This document shows, piece by piece, positions 35,988 to 43,865 of a stretch of 64,000 nt of DNA. Position 1 is the first letter of the stretch. Each line of letters starts with the position of its first letter. The stretch is from Variovorax sp. Sphag1AA (GTDB lineage Bacteria > Pseudomonadota > Gammaproteobacteria > Burkholderiales > Burkholderiaceae_C). The DNA is taken from the NCBI RefSeq assembly GCF_014192575.1, contig NZ_JACHYC010000013.1, positions 25,117-89,116 of the forward strand. Direction: 5' to 3'. A program made the translations under genes and the position numbers. The notes beneath the pieces are model-generated. The model worked only from the letters and a program-made list of their open reading frames with translations, did no database searches and was not told where the DNA came from.

Positions 35988-37424
35988 ATGAGCCTTGCAT
36001 CCAAACCCACCGCCGCGACCGACCCGGCCGGGCCCACCGGGCAGCTTTGCGACTGGCTCGCCGGCTTCTCGCTCGACCACGCGCCAGCTTCGGCGCGCGA
36101 ACGTGCCAAGGCACTGACGCTGGACGGCATCGGCTGCGCCATCGTCGGTGCCCAGTTGCCGTGGTCGCGCACCGCGGTGGAGATCGTGCGCCGCTTCGAG
36201 GGCGCGGGCGATCGCAGCATCGTCGGATGGGGCGCGACTACCAGCGCGCCCGCGGCAGCGCTGCTCAACGGAACCTTCATCCAGGGCTTCGAACTGGACG
36301 ACTATCACCCGCTGGGCCCACTGCACAGTGCGTCGATCGTGCTGCCCGCCCTGTGGGCCGCGGCCGAAGACAAAGGCAGAAAGGTCAGCGGCCGGCAGTT
36401 CGTCGAAGCCGCGCTGGCAGGCTACGAAGTGGGCCCGCGCGTGGGCATGGCGCTGCACGGCGCGCAGATGCTGTCGCGCGGCTGGCACTCGGGGTCCGTC
36501 TTCGGCACGCATGCTGCCGCTGCGGCGGTAGGCAAGCTCATGCGCCTGGATGCCGCGCGCTTCGAAGATGCGCTGGGCCTGGCCGGCACGCAGTCGGCCG
36601 GGCTGATGGCGGCGCAGTACGAAGCCATGTGCAAGCGCATGCATCACGGTTTCTCAGCGCGCAACGGGCTCTACGCCGCCGTGCTGGCCGAAGGAGGCTA
36701 CACCGGCATCAAGCGCGTGTTCGAGCGGCCCTACGGCGGCTTTCTCTCCACCTTCGGAGAAGGCCATGACCCCGATGCATCGCAGATCACCAGCGGCCTC
36801 GGCCAGCGCTGGGAGGTCGAGCGCATCGTGATCAAGCCCTATGCGGCCATGGGCGGCATCCACTCGCCGCTCGACGCGCTCTTCGATGTTGCCGCGCAGC
36901 GCCCGCTTCGGCCGCACGAGATCGCGAGGATCGAATGCGATGTCTCGCACGCCGTGTACCACCATGGCTGGTGGGTGCCCGAGCGGCCACTGACGCCCAT
37001 CGGCGCGCAGATGAACATCGGCTATGCCCTGTCGGTGGCGGCCATCGACGGCGCCGCGATGGTGCGGCAGTTCTCGCCCGCGCGCATCGACGCCGACGAT
37101 GTCTGGGCCCTGCTGCCCAAGGTCGAGGTGCGGCACGACCCGGCCTTCGACGTGGGCGGCATGCTCAAGCGCGGCCAGACCCGTGTGGCCGTGACTTTCA
37201 CCGATGGGCAGCGCATCGTGGCCGACCGCAACAGCTCGCGCGTGATCGAGAAACCGCAGGACACCGCCGGCGTCGCCGCCAAGTTCCGCGACCTGACCGA
37301 CGGACTGATCGATGCGCCGCGCCAGCGCGCCATCGAGGAGATGACGCTGGGTCTGGAAGACCTGCCTGACATACGCGAACTGATGGCGCTGCTCGCGCCG
37401 CCCGTGCGCGCGGCCTTCGAGTGA
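35988..37424 (+). CDS. MmgE/PrpD family protein
   Basis: A protein of 478 residues from the ATG at 35988, which has a GGAG site 8 nt upstream (a GTG at 35979 overlaps the receptor stop). The two-domain MmgE/PrpD fold is clear: LCDWLAGFSLDHAP...ALTLDGIGCAIVGAQ, then the conserved FELDDYHPLGPLHSASIVLPAL and GLAGTQSAGL. Members are 2-methylcitrate dehydratases, cis-aconitate decarboxylases and bifunctional isomerases of small tricarboxylic acids. Here it may convert the incoming acid to the substrate of the LeuCD-type hydratase. Confidence 0.9.
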   Translation: MSLASKPTAATDPAGPTGQLCDWLAGFSLDHAPASARERAKALTLDGIGCAIVGAQLPWSRTAVEIVRRFEGAGDRSIVGWGATTSAPAAALLNGTFIQGFELDDYHPLGPLHSASIVLPALWAAAEDKGRKVSGRQFVEAALAGYEVGPRVGMALHGAQMLSRGWHSGSVFGTHAAAAAVGKLMRLDAARFEDALGLAGTQSAGLMAAQYEAMCKRMHHGFSARNGLYAAVLAEGGYTGIKRVFERPYGGFLSTFGEGHDPDASQITSGLGQRWEVERIVIKPYAAMGGIHSPLDALFDVAAQRPLRPHEIARIECDVSHAVYHHGWWVPERPLTPIGAQMNIGYALSVAAIDGAAMVRQFSPARIDADDVWALLPKVEVRHDPAFDVGGMLKRGQTRVAVTFTDGQRIVADRNSSRVIEKPQDTAGVAAKFRDLTDGLIDAPRQRAIEEMTLGLEDLPDIRELMALLAPPVRAAFE

Positions 37425-37456
37425 ATCACAGACAGCATCGACACGGAGACAAGCCC

Positions 37457-38428
37457 ATGGACTCCTTTCGACGACTCGGCGCCGCCGCGCTTGCCGGCCT
37501 TGCCCTCAGCAGCGGCGCCTTCGCACAGGCCGACTGGCCCATGCGCCCGATCCGCATCGTGGCACCGTATGCGGCAGGTGGCGCCGGCGATGAGAGCGCC
37601 CGCACCATTGCAGAAGGCCTCTCGAAGGCACTCGGCCAGCCCGTGGTGGTGGACAACAAGCCCGGTGCCGGCGGAGTGATCGGCGCCGACATCGTCGCGA
37701 AGTCGCCGGCCGACGGCTACACACTGCTGGCAGGCGCCAACGGCACGCTGATCAATCCGCTGATTCACCGCAAGCTGCCCTACGCGGCGAGCGACCTGGT
37801 ACCGGTGACCGGCGTGTCCTTCTCGCCCTCGTTGATCGTGGCGGATCCGACCATCAACGTGAACACCCTGGCGCAACTGCAGGTGCACGCGAAGGCCGAT
37901 TCCAAGGGCATCTTCTTCGGCACTACCGGCATCGGCAGCACGGGGCATTTCTCGGGCGAGATGATCAAGGCAGCGCTCGGCGTGCCGCTCACTTTCGTTC
38001 AATACAAGGGCAGTGGCGAGACCGCCATGGCGCTGAGCTCGCACCAGGTGCAGCTGCTATCCGACGTGCCCAGCGTCGCCCTCGTGAACCTCGGAAAAGC
38101 CGGCAAGGTGCGCATGCTGGCCGTGGCCTCGGACAAGCGCATGCCGCAATTGCCCGATGTGCCGACCACGGCCGAAGCGGGCTACCCTTCGATTCGCATG
38201 ATCCATTGGCTGGGTCTCTTCGCGCCCAAGGGAACGCCGCCGGCGGTGCTCGACAAGCTCAACGCCGCGGCGCAGACCTTCATCAGCTCGCCAGCCCAAC
38301 GCGCCGACATGGCCGCTCGAAACACGGAGCCCATGCTCGGCAACCGCGCGCAGTTCACCGCTTTCGTTGACAGCGAGACCGCACGTCTTGGCAAGATGGC
38401 GAAGGATCTGAGCATGGTCGCGGAGTGA
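37457..38428 (+). CDS. Bug-family tripartite tricarboxylate transporter receptor
   Basis: A second periplasmic receptor in the cluster, 323 residues from the ATG at 37457 (CGGAGACAAGCCC upstream). The signal peptide is LGAAALAGLALSSGAFAQA. The Bug motif ADWPMRPIRIVAPYAAGGAGDESARTIAE and VVVDNKPGAGG follow. Two receptors in one operon suggest capture of two related acids, or one duplicate. It is the last gene before the putative island edge. Confidence 0.92.
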   Translation: MDSFRRLGAAALAGLALSSGAFAQADWPMRPIRIVAPYAAGGAGDESARTIAEGLSKALGQPVVVDNKPGAGGVIGADIVAKSPADGYTLLAGANGTLINPLIHRKLPYAASDLVPVTGVSFSPSLIVADPTINVNTLAQLQVHAKADSKGIFFGTTGIGSTGHFSGEMIKAALGVPLTFVQYKGSGETAMALSSHQVQLLSDVPSVALVNLGKAGKVRMLAVASDKRMPQLPDVPTTAEAGYPSIRMIHWLGLFAPKGTPPAVLDKLNAAAQTFISSPAQRADMAARNTEPMLGNRAQFTAFVDSETARLGKMAKDLSMVAE

Positions 38429-38471
38429 GCTGCACGCGCTGAGCGGGTCAGCGCCGAGCCACAAATGACGA

Positions 38472-38502
38472 AGGGGTTAGCAGCTATTCGCCGCTAACCC
38501 CT
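38472..38502. terminator. hairpin terminator at the cluster end / tRNA fragment
   Basis: A 10-bp perfect stem AGGGGTTAGC (38472-38481) with GCTAACCCCT (38493-38502) and an 11-base loop. A short T run (AATTTT) follows on the plus strand, so it could end the Bug operon. It also lies just 3' of the tRNA-Pro fragment on the minus strand, where it would have ended the tRNA transcript. Confidence 0.55.
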
Positions 38503-38510
38503 GTCAATTT

Positions 38511-38558
38511 TGGTCGGTGTGAAAGGATTCGAACCTTCTACCCCTTGCACCCCATGCA
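38511..38558 (-). other. 3' fragment of tRNA-Pro(GGG), attachment-site remnant
   Basis: On the minus strand this reads as the 3' half of a tRNA: part of the anticodon stem, the loop ATGGGGT (anticodon GGG, 38549-38555), the stem GCAAG, a variable loop, a T-arm with TTCGAAT, the acceptor strand CACACCG and ACCA. The matching 5' acceptor CGGTGTG and D-arm are absent upstream, and the resemblance stops at about 38558. A P4-type integrase begins 144 bp away. This is the normal form of an att site left by integration into a tRNA gene. Confidence 0.75.
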
Positions 38559-38672
38559 CTTAATATCGCATTGCGTTGCACGCCGTTAAACACAAGAAAC
38601 TCATATAAAACAATAATTTATCGAATATTCTTGTCCAACGCCGTGCAACCAGGTGGGTTAAAATTCACCGCC

Positions 38673-38693
38673 ATTTAGGGCATATTTAGGGCA
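38673..38693 (+). repeat. tandem 10-bp repeats before the integrase
   Basis: ATTTAGGGCA occurs at 38673-38682 and again at 38684-38693. The 11-bp period puts both on one face of the helix. They end 8 bp before the integrase ATG. They may be arm-type or autoregulatory sites for the integrase. Confidence 0.5.
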
Positions 38694-38701
38694 CGGTAGG
38701 C

Positions 38702-39619
38702 ATGGCCAAATTAACTGTTCGGGCAATCGAGGCGGCAAAACCGCGCGCCAAACCCTACAAACTCACGGTAGACACCGGGCTACACCTCCGCGTAGCCACC
38801 AATGGGGAGAAGCGGTGGCTCGTCAAGTACGTGGTGGACGGCAAGCAGCGAGAAGCCCGCCTGCCCAAGCCTTACGGGAACGGTGGCGAAGGATTCATGG
38901 GGTTGGCAGATGCCGCTGCCGAAAATGCCCGCATTCAGTCGCTCGCCCGGTCCGGCATTGACTTTCAACAACAGGCAGCCGACGCGCTCGCCAAGGAGCG
39001 CCAGGCGGCAGAGCAGCTGCGCACCACCCTGCTCCCGTTTTCCGAGATGTTCGAGGAATGGCTGAAAACCGGCGTCGCCCGCAAAGACGGCAATGCGGAA
39101 CTGCGCCGGTCTTTCGCCAAAGACGTCATCCCCGTCATTGGCGGCAAGCCCGTGAAGGACATGACCGAGCACGATCTCCGCAAGGTTCTCGTCTCCATCG
39201 TGGCACGCGGGCGCAACCGAATGGCAGTGCGTGTGTATCGCGACCTTGTCCAGGTGTTCACATGGGCCGAGAAGCGGAAGCCCTGGCGAGAACTGCTGAT
39301 CGAGCAAAACCCCGCCGAGCTGCTCGACATCGAGAAGATCGTTGCTCCCAGCTACAACATCAATGATGAGCGTGAGCGGGTGCTGTCGCCTGACGAACTT
39401 CGGGAACTGCAGGGCATCTTTCGTCGCATGCACGAGGTACGGCAAAGCGCGAAGGACAGCTTCAACCACTGGCGCAGATCCAGGGGCCCAAGTAGAGGCT
39501 CGCATGACAAGAACCGGACAGCCGGCGTATCGAACTCCAGAAGATACTTCAGCCGTTTGCCTGCGGCATCCTGGTTCTCGACGGTCGCGCCCAGCCAAAC
39601 ATTGGAAGGCAGCTCATAG
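38702..39619 (+). pseudogene. P4-type tyrosine integrase, C-terminal catalytic domain deleted
   Basis: The first ~256 residues are a normal island integrase: the DUF4102 arm-binding domain (LTVRAIEAAKPRAKPYKLTVDTGLHLRVAT) and a SAM-like core-binding domain (FSEMFEEWLKTGVARKDGNAELRRSF to about residue 220). The sequence fits up to VLSPDELRELQGIFRRMHEVRQSAKD (~39465). The catalytic domain with its R-HxxR-Y residues is missing. After ~39465 the frame runs antisense through the DUF5131 gene and is junk. The integrase cannot catalyse recombination. It marks the edge of a collapsed island next to the tRNA-Pro fragment. Confidence 0.85.
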
Positions 39620-40002
39620 CCCTTTGGCAGTTGCTTGCGCACCAAGTGGATCCGTTTGGTCAGGAGCAGCCAATCAAGATGAGGCGTTGCCGCGATGAGG
39701 TCCAGAAGGCGCAGCCGATGCGGAACCAGATCCTTGCGGTTCTCGAAGACGTCTGCCATGGACGCACAAAACACGCGCCGCCTAGTCTTGCTCTCCTTGG
39801 CCTCCCGGTCCCACTTCAAGGGTTCCTTCCAGTGGGCATCGCCAAAAAACCGCCGTTCCGACTTCGCACCCCAAACGTCTTCCCCGAGGCGCTTCGCCCA
39901 GGTTTCGGCATAGCAATGGTCACACGCATCGGACACGCGCACGCAACCCCACCATGGATTGAAGGTGTGGTGCGTCCACTCGATGCGGGTGTCTTTTCCC
40001 AT
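39352..40002 (-). CDS. DUF5131 (phage Gp37/Gp68) family protein, 3'-truncated
   Basis: The N-terminal ~180 residues match DUF5131: WTHHTFNPWWGC with Cys20, Cys27 and Cys30 (a radical-SAM-like three-Cys cluster), then MADVFENRKDLVPHRLRLLDLI, NVWLGATVENQ and FLSCEPLLGPLDL. After RQWLKL (~39465) the native C-terminal part is lost and the frame reads antisense through the broken integrase. These proteins travel with phages and mobile islands; their reaction is not established. Upstream are a LexA box and a second palindrome. Confidence 0.82.
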   Translation of the reverse strand: MGKDTRIEWTHHTFNPWWGCVRVSDACDHCYAETWAKRLGEDVWGAKSERRFFGDAHWKEPLKWDREAKESKTRRRVFCASMADVFENRKDLVPHRLRLLDLIAATPHLDWLLLTKRIHLVRKQLPKGYELPSNVWLGATVENQDAAGKRLKYLLEFDTPAVRFLSCEPLLGPLDLRQWLKLSFALCRTSCMRRKMPCSSRSSSGDSTRSRSSLML

Positions 40003-40017
40003 GGTTCACTCTCTTGA

Positions 40018-40034
40018 TGCATTGTAACAATGCA
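40018..40034. promoter_or_regulatory. perfect palindrome upstream of DUF5131
   Basis: TGCATTGT (40018-40025) and ACAATGCA (40027-40034) flank one base. It is centred ~24 bp upstream of the DUF5131 start and abuts the LexA box, so it is a likely repressor site of the original mobile element. Confidence 0.55.
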
Positions 40035-40050
40035 CTGTTATTTTGTACAG
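40035..40050. promoter_or_regulatory. LexA (SOS) box upstream of DUF5131
   Basis: CTGT at 40035-40038 and ACAG at 40047-40050 are separated by 8 AT-rich bases, exactly the CTGT-N8-ACAG consensus used by beta- and gammaproteobacterial LexA. It lies 33 bp upstream of the DUF5131 start codon, in promoter position. Confidence 0.6.
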
Positions 40051-40475
40051 CTTTGACGCAGCGAGCGGGCCTTGCGGGAGAAAGACATGTTCGGCGCACA
40101 AACTAGAACGCGAAATGCGTCGGCGCTGGACGCCCTAGGAGGCGGAACTCACCAGCGAGAAGAGGGAGCGGCAAGGGCCGAAGTCCTCGGCTCACAGCAA
40201 CGCTTGGTCGGCGAATGACAAGATGATTCTCCGTCCGGCCACGATTCAGCTCACGAACTTCCGCTTACTGTTCTACCAGCGGACTCAGAGACTCAAAGCA
40301 CTGAGCTACCGCATCGAGGCTCAACGCCGTTCGGTAGCGCCAACCCGCCATAACGCAACCCACCATAACGCCCCATTACGGTGGGTTGGTACACCGGGCA
40401 TCAACGCCCTGCACTTCTGCTGCCTGGCAGTCAGCGGCCATTGAGGGATGCGGCGAGGAACGACGGCTCACGCTG

Positions 40476-42135
40476 GAGCCCGTGTGAGAACGGCCGCCAT
40501 GGCGTTCACCCGCGCCAGTAGACGATCGCCGGCCATGGTGGTCGTCCAGTAGTACGGCGAGGCCGAGATGCTTACTTGAGGGGAGAAGGGGCCGTTTGCG
40601 GCATAAAAGGGTGGTCACCCACCGGCCAGCCTCACCGCCTTCATCGTTTTGGCGATACCCAGGATAGAGATGACGCGCTTGAGGTTGTAAGCGAGCACGC
40701 TGAGGCTGAACTCTGTACTCACGTTCTCGATGCCACGCGTCAGGAAGTGCGTCCAGCCCATCCAGTGTTTCAACGTGCCGAAGACGTGCTCGATGGTCTT
40801 CTTACGCGTCAACATCGCATCCGGCTGGCGATCAAGGCGTCGCTGCACTGCCTCCAGAACGTCTTCATGCTCCCATCGTGAGATCCGTCTGTAGTCACTG
40901 GGTGTGCAGCGCGCCTTCATCGGACATTCAGGGCAGGCACTGCTCCAGTAGCGGCGCATCTGTAGGCCGCTCTCCTCGCGCGTGAACCTATAGATCGCGC
41001 GCTCCCGGGCGGGGCACTGATATTCATCGTCGCGAGCGATGTACACGAAGTCCGCCCTGTCGAAGCGGCCCGCTGCCTTGGCGTTGGAGGTCGTTGGCTT
41101 GGGGACGTACGCTTCGATTTCCGCATCGGCGCATGCCTTGATCTGCACGCTGCTGAAGTACCCGCGGTCTGCGATGGCCTTCAAGCGGCGCTTGCCCATG
41201 GCTTCGCACGCAGCATGCGCCATCGTGCTGAGCTGGGCCCTGTCACTGCCCGTGTTTGTCACCTGATGGGCCACAACCAAGTGGTGCTTGGCGTCCACCG
41301 CCGCCTGCACGTTGTAGCCGACCATCGCCATGCCCGTATTGCTGTGTGTGGTCATTGCCCGGGCATCGGGGTCGCTCAGCGAGACCTGGCCGTCAGGCGC
41401 CGCCCGAACCTGCTCGCGCATGCGGCGCAACGCCTTCATCTTCTGCCGAAGATCGTGCACCTTGGCGCTCAGCCGGGCCGTCTTCTCAAGCCAGTCGCTC
41501 GGCCCCGTGCGATCGTTGGTGTCCAGCGCATCAAGGTAGCGCCGGATGTTGGCCTCGATTTCCCGCTCCCGACGGGCGATCTTGCCTTCGGTGTAGTTGC
41601 GCTCTCGACTGTTCACCGCCTTGAATTTGCTGCCGTCGATGGCGACCACGGCTTGAGAGAACAGCCTCAGTTCGCGACACAGCACGATGAAGCGCCGGCA
41701 CACGTTGCGAATGCCCTTGCCGCTGTCGCGCCGGAAGTCTGCGATGGTTTTGAAGTCCGGAGCAAGCCGTCCCGTCAGCCACATCAACTCGAGGTTTCGC
41801 TGGCACTCACGCTCCAGGCGCCGACTGGACTGGATACGGTTGAGGTAGCCGTAGATGTAGATCTTGAGCAGCACGGCCGGGTGATAGCCGGGCCGACCGG
41901 TGCAAGCGGGGCGAACACATTCGAACCCGAGTTCCTGAAAGTCCAGTTCGTCGACGAAGGCATCGACCACTCGGACCGAGTTGTCCTCCGCGATGAAGTC
42001 GTCGAGACACTCCGGCAGCAAGGTGACCTGAGTTCGGTCCTCTCCCTCGATGAATCGCTTCATGTGACCCCTCTCGACGAGTTGCCACAACATAGGCGAG
42101 TTGCGCGAGTCCTTCAACCGTTTTCACACAGCCTC
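40476..42135 (-). mobile_element. IS1182-family insertion sequence
   Basis: About 1.66 kb. The left terminal repeat GAGCCCGTGTGAGAACGG (40476-40493) matches the reverse complement of the right one (42118-42135) at 15 of 18 positions. Both ends are flanked by GCTG (40472-40475 and 42136-42139), a candidate 4-bp target duplication. It encodes one transposase on the minus strand. Confidence 0.7.
40615..42063 (-). CDS. IS1182 family transposase
   Basis: A DDE transposase of 482 residues from the ATG at 42063, which gives the usual start MKRFIEGEDRTQVTLLPECLDD. The N-terminal DUF772 domain (RPGYHPAVLLKIYIYGYLNRIQSSRRLEREC) is followed by the catalytic core: VVAIDGSKFKAVNSRERNYT (first Asp), GYNVQAAVDAKHHLVVAHQVTN, IADRGYFSSVQIKACADAEIEAYVPKP (second Asp) and RKKTIEHVFGTLKHWMG (Glu). 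No stop or gap is present, so it may be functional. A zinc-like ACPECPMKARCTPSDYRR motif is normal for the family. Confidence 0.93.
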   Translation of the reverse strand: MKRFIEGEDRTQVTLLPECLDDFIAEDNSVRVVDAFVDELDFQELGFECVRPACTGRPGYHPAVLLKIYIYGYLNRIQSSRRLERECQRNLELMWLTGRLAPDFKTIADFRRDSGKGIRNVCRRFIVLCRELRLFSQAVVAIDGSKFKAVNSRERNYTEGKIARREREIEANIRRYLDALDTNDRTGPSDWLEKTARLSAKVHDLRQKMKALRRMREQVRAAPDGQVSLSDPDARAMTTHSNTGMAMVGYNVQAAVDAKHHLVVAHQVTNTGSDRAQLSTMAHAACEAMGKRRLKAIADRGYFSSVQIKACADAEIEAYVPKPTTSNAKAAGRFDRADFVYIARDDEYQCPARERAIYRFTREESGLQMRRYWSSACPECPMKARCTPSDYRRISRWEHEDVLEAVQRRLDRQPDAMLTRKKTIEHVFGTLKHWMGWTHFLTRGIENVSTEFSLSVLAYNLKRVISILGIAKTMKAVRLAGG

Positions 42136-42298
42136 GCTGCGGAGCGGTCCAAAGCCGCGCATCGTCGCCTCACATCCAATTGGATTTCCGAGACCGATGT
42201 AGCCACGGCTCCTGGGTCAGCAAGTCCCGCACCTTCGCGGCCAGGACGTCATGCGTGCAGGGCCTTGCGATTCGGTGAACACCTCGACGGCATCTCGT

Positions 42299-42868
42299 AT
42301 GCTCAGAGCACTCGCTTCCACAACTACATCCGTGCTCGGAAAACGTCTATTCGAACTGCGGCAGGCCAAGGGACTGTCTCTCCGGGCGCTGGCCAACGCC
42401 GCCGGCGTCTCCGCAACCCTCTTGAGCCAAATTGAGCGCGAAGTGACACAGCCGAGCCTGGCCACGTTGCGAGCGTTGAGCAGCGTATTCAACGAGCCGA
42501 TGGATGCGCTGTTCCAGGACCCCGCCGTCCCGACTATTCGCGTCAGCAGGCCCGGGGAACGCACGCTGCTTGTTCGACCCAAAGACACCATCAGCTACGA
42601 ACGGCTGACGTGCGGCGACGGACCGATGGAGGTCTTGCGCACGGTCTTGAATCCGGGACAGTTTTCTTTGTCCACGAAGGCCACCCACGAGACTGTCGAA
42701 TGCATATACGTTGTCCGCGGAGTCTTGACAGTTGAACTGGCTGGAATCACCCACGAGGTCCGCGCTGGTGAAGCTTTCAACTTCGATGCCATCCACAGTC
42801 ACCGCTATGGCAACAATGGCAACGAGGACGCGGAGGTCGTTATTTCCATCACGCCACCGATACCTTGA
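42299..42868 (+). CDS. XRE-family regulator with C-terminal cupin sensor
   Basis: A protein of 189 residues from the ATG at 42299 (other starts at 42251 or GTG 42332). The helix-turn-helix is LGKRLFELRQAKGLSLRALANAAGVSATLLSQIEREVTQPSLATL (~residues 10-60). The cupin is at ~110-185, with ETVECIYVVRGVLTVELAGITHEVRAGEAFNFDAIHSHRY. PuuR-like proteins of this type sense amino acids, polyamines or acids. It lies 164 bp from the IS end and faces toward the convergent exported-protein cluster, which it may regulate (inference). Confidence 0.88.
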   Translation: MLRALASTTTSVLGKRLFELRQAKGLSLRALANAAGVSATLLSQIEREVTQPSLATLRALSSVFNEPMDALFQDPAVPTIRVSRPGERTLLVRPKDTISYERLTCGDGPMEVLRTVLNPGQFSLSTKATHETVECIYVVRGVLTVELAGITHEVRAGEAFNFDAIHSHRYGNNGNEDAEVVISITPPIP

Positions 42869-42951
42869 GGCCCCTCGCCAGGGGCGATTCTTCCACTCAT
42901 ACCCAACGAGAGCGCGTCACCATAGATTGACCGCCGCACGCCGTCTGGAGC

Positions 42952-43809
42952 CTAGAACTGATAGCCGACAAGTACACCGTAGGTCATCTGTGTCTTCTTC
43001 TCTACGATGGGGCTATCGCCAGCATCCCCTTGCAGTCGGCTTGCCGCGACGTTGAGCGCGAGGCTCCACTGAGGCGCCAAACGGTAGCTCGCGCCCATGG
43101 AGATTCGATACGCATTCACGCCAGAGCCGGCTGCATACTGAGGAAACTGCGACTTTGCGCTTTGCAGATAGTCGACGCCGAAGAAGGTTTGATTGTGCTG
43201 ACTGTTGCCCCATGTGAGTCCGGGCCCCGCAGTGAGGGTCAGCGATGGAGTCGCTTGATACCGAGCCATGAAGTCCAGGGTCGCAAAAGTTCCTTGATCT
43301 CGACCGCCGATGTCACTCTGCACGCTCGCGCGCAATTCAGCCCAACTCATGGCGTAGATGGCGAAGAGTTCAGCATGGGTCGTCCTATCGATGTCGCCCA
43401 GTCCGTATAGGCGCTGACTGTCTGATTCGGATCGAGGCTTAAAGGTGTCGTACGCGATCGCAGCGCCGACACGCCAGTTGCTGTCGCGCAGGAGATAAGC
43501 ACCCAGAGCGAGCGCGGCTCCCGCATCCGGATTCGCGCCGATGAAGTAGCGCCCATAGTTCGCGCCGACCAGGGGCACGATCTCGGTCTTGGTCCCGCTG
43601 GCACCCGGATACTTCGGCATGTTCACGACTCCGGCACCAATGTTGAAGTACCAAGCGTCGTCACCGACAAGCCCAGTTTGCCGCCAGGGCTCATTGGCAT
43701 AGATGCTGTTCAAGATTGCAGGCTCGCTGTCGGCCCACGCGCTGGACACGAGGCAGGAGACCATGAGCGCCGCGGCAGGTTTGCCGATGCTAGATAGGTA
43801 CTTGGTCAT
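42952..43809 (-). CDS. MipA/OmpV family outer-membrane protein
   Basis: A protein of 285 residues from the ATG at 43809, with a signal peptide (KPAAALMVSCLVSSAWA). The mature protein is a beta-barrel of alternating strands: YFNIGAGVVNMPKYPGASGTKTEIVPLVGANYGRYFIG and GAYLLRDSNWRVGAAIAYDT, ending in the OmpV/MipA-type aromatic C-terminus MTYGVLVGYQF. MipA scaffolds MltA and PBP1B in E. coli, while OmpV-like proteins act as channels. It is the last of a minus-strand run with other exported proteins. Confidence 0.9.
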   Translation of the reverse strand: MTKYLSSIGKPAAALMVSCLVSSAWADSEPAILNSIYANEPWRQTGLVGDDAWYFNIGAGVVNMPKYPGASGTKTEIVPLVGANYGRYFIGANPDAGAALALGAYLLRDSNWRVGAAIAYDTFKPRSESDSQRLYGLGDIDRTTHAELFAIYAMSWAELRASVQSDIGGRDQGTFATLDFMARYQATPSLTLTAGPGLTWGNSQHNQTFFGVDYLQSAKSQFPQYAAGSGVNAYRISMGASYRLAPQWSLALNVAASRLQGDAGDSPIVEKKTQMTYGVLVGYQF

Positions 43810-43865
43810 TGGGTTGGCTGAACGGGTTGATGAACAGACACGCCTTCCTCGATGCCGAACCGGCG

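Larger units (their letters stand above)
40003..40475. other. non-coding stretch between DUF5131 and the IS element
   Basis: No convincing gene. Open frames here lack ribosome sites and family resemblance. Apart from the regulatory sites at 40018-40050, it holds a hairpin with 8-bp arms AACCCACC (40357-40364) and GGTGGGTT (40380-40387). The 15-base loop contains an imperfect copy of CATAACGC, which also repeats at ~40350 and ~40365. Confidence 0.5.

Noticed and set aside
38511..38600. A complete tRNA-Pro gene on the minus strand
   Set aside because: Only the anticodon loop to the CCA end is present; the sequence upstream lacks the CGGTGTG acceptor strand and a D-arm.
40223..40444. Short open frame between DUF5131 and the IS element
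   Set aside because: No ribosome site, no recognisable domain, and it runs through a hairpin repeat; probably non-coding.
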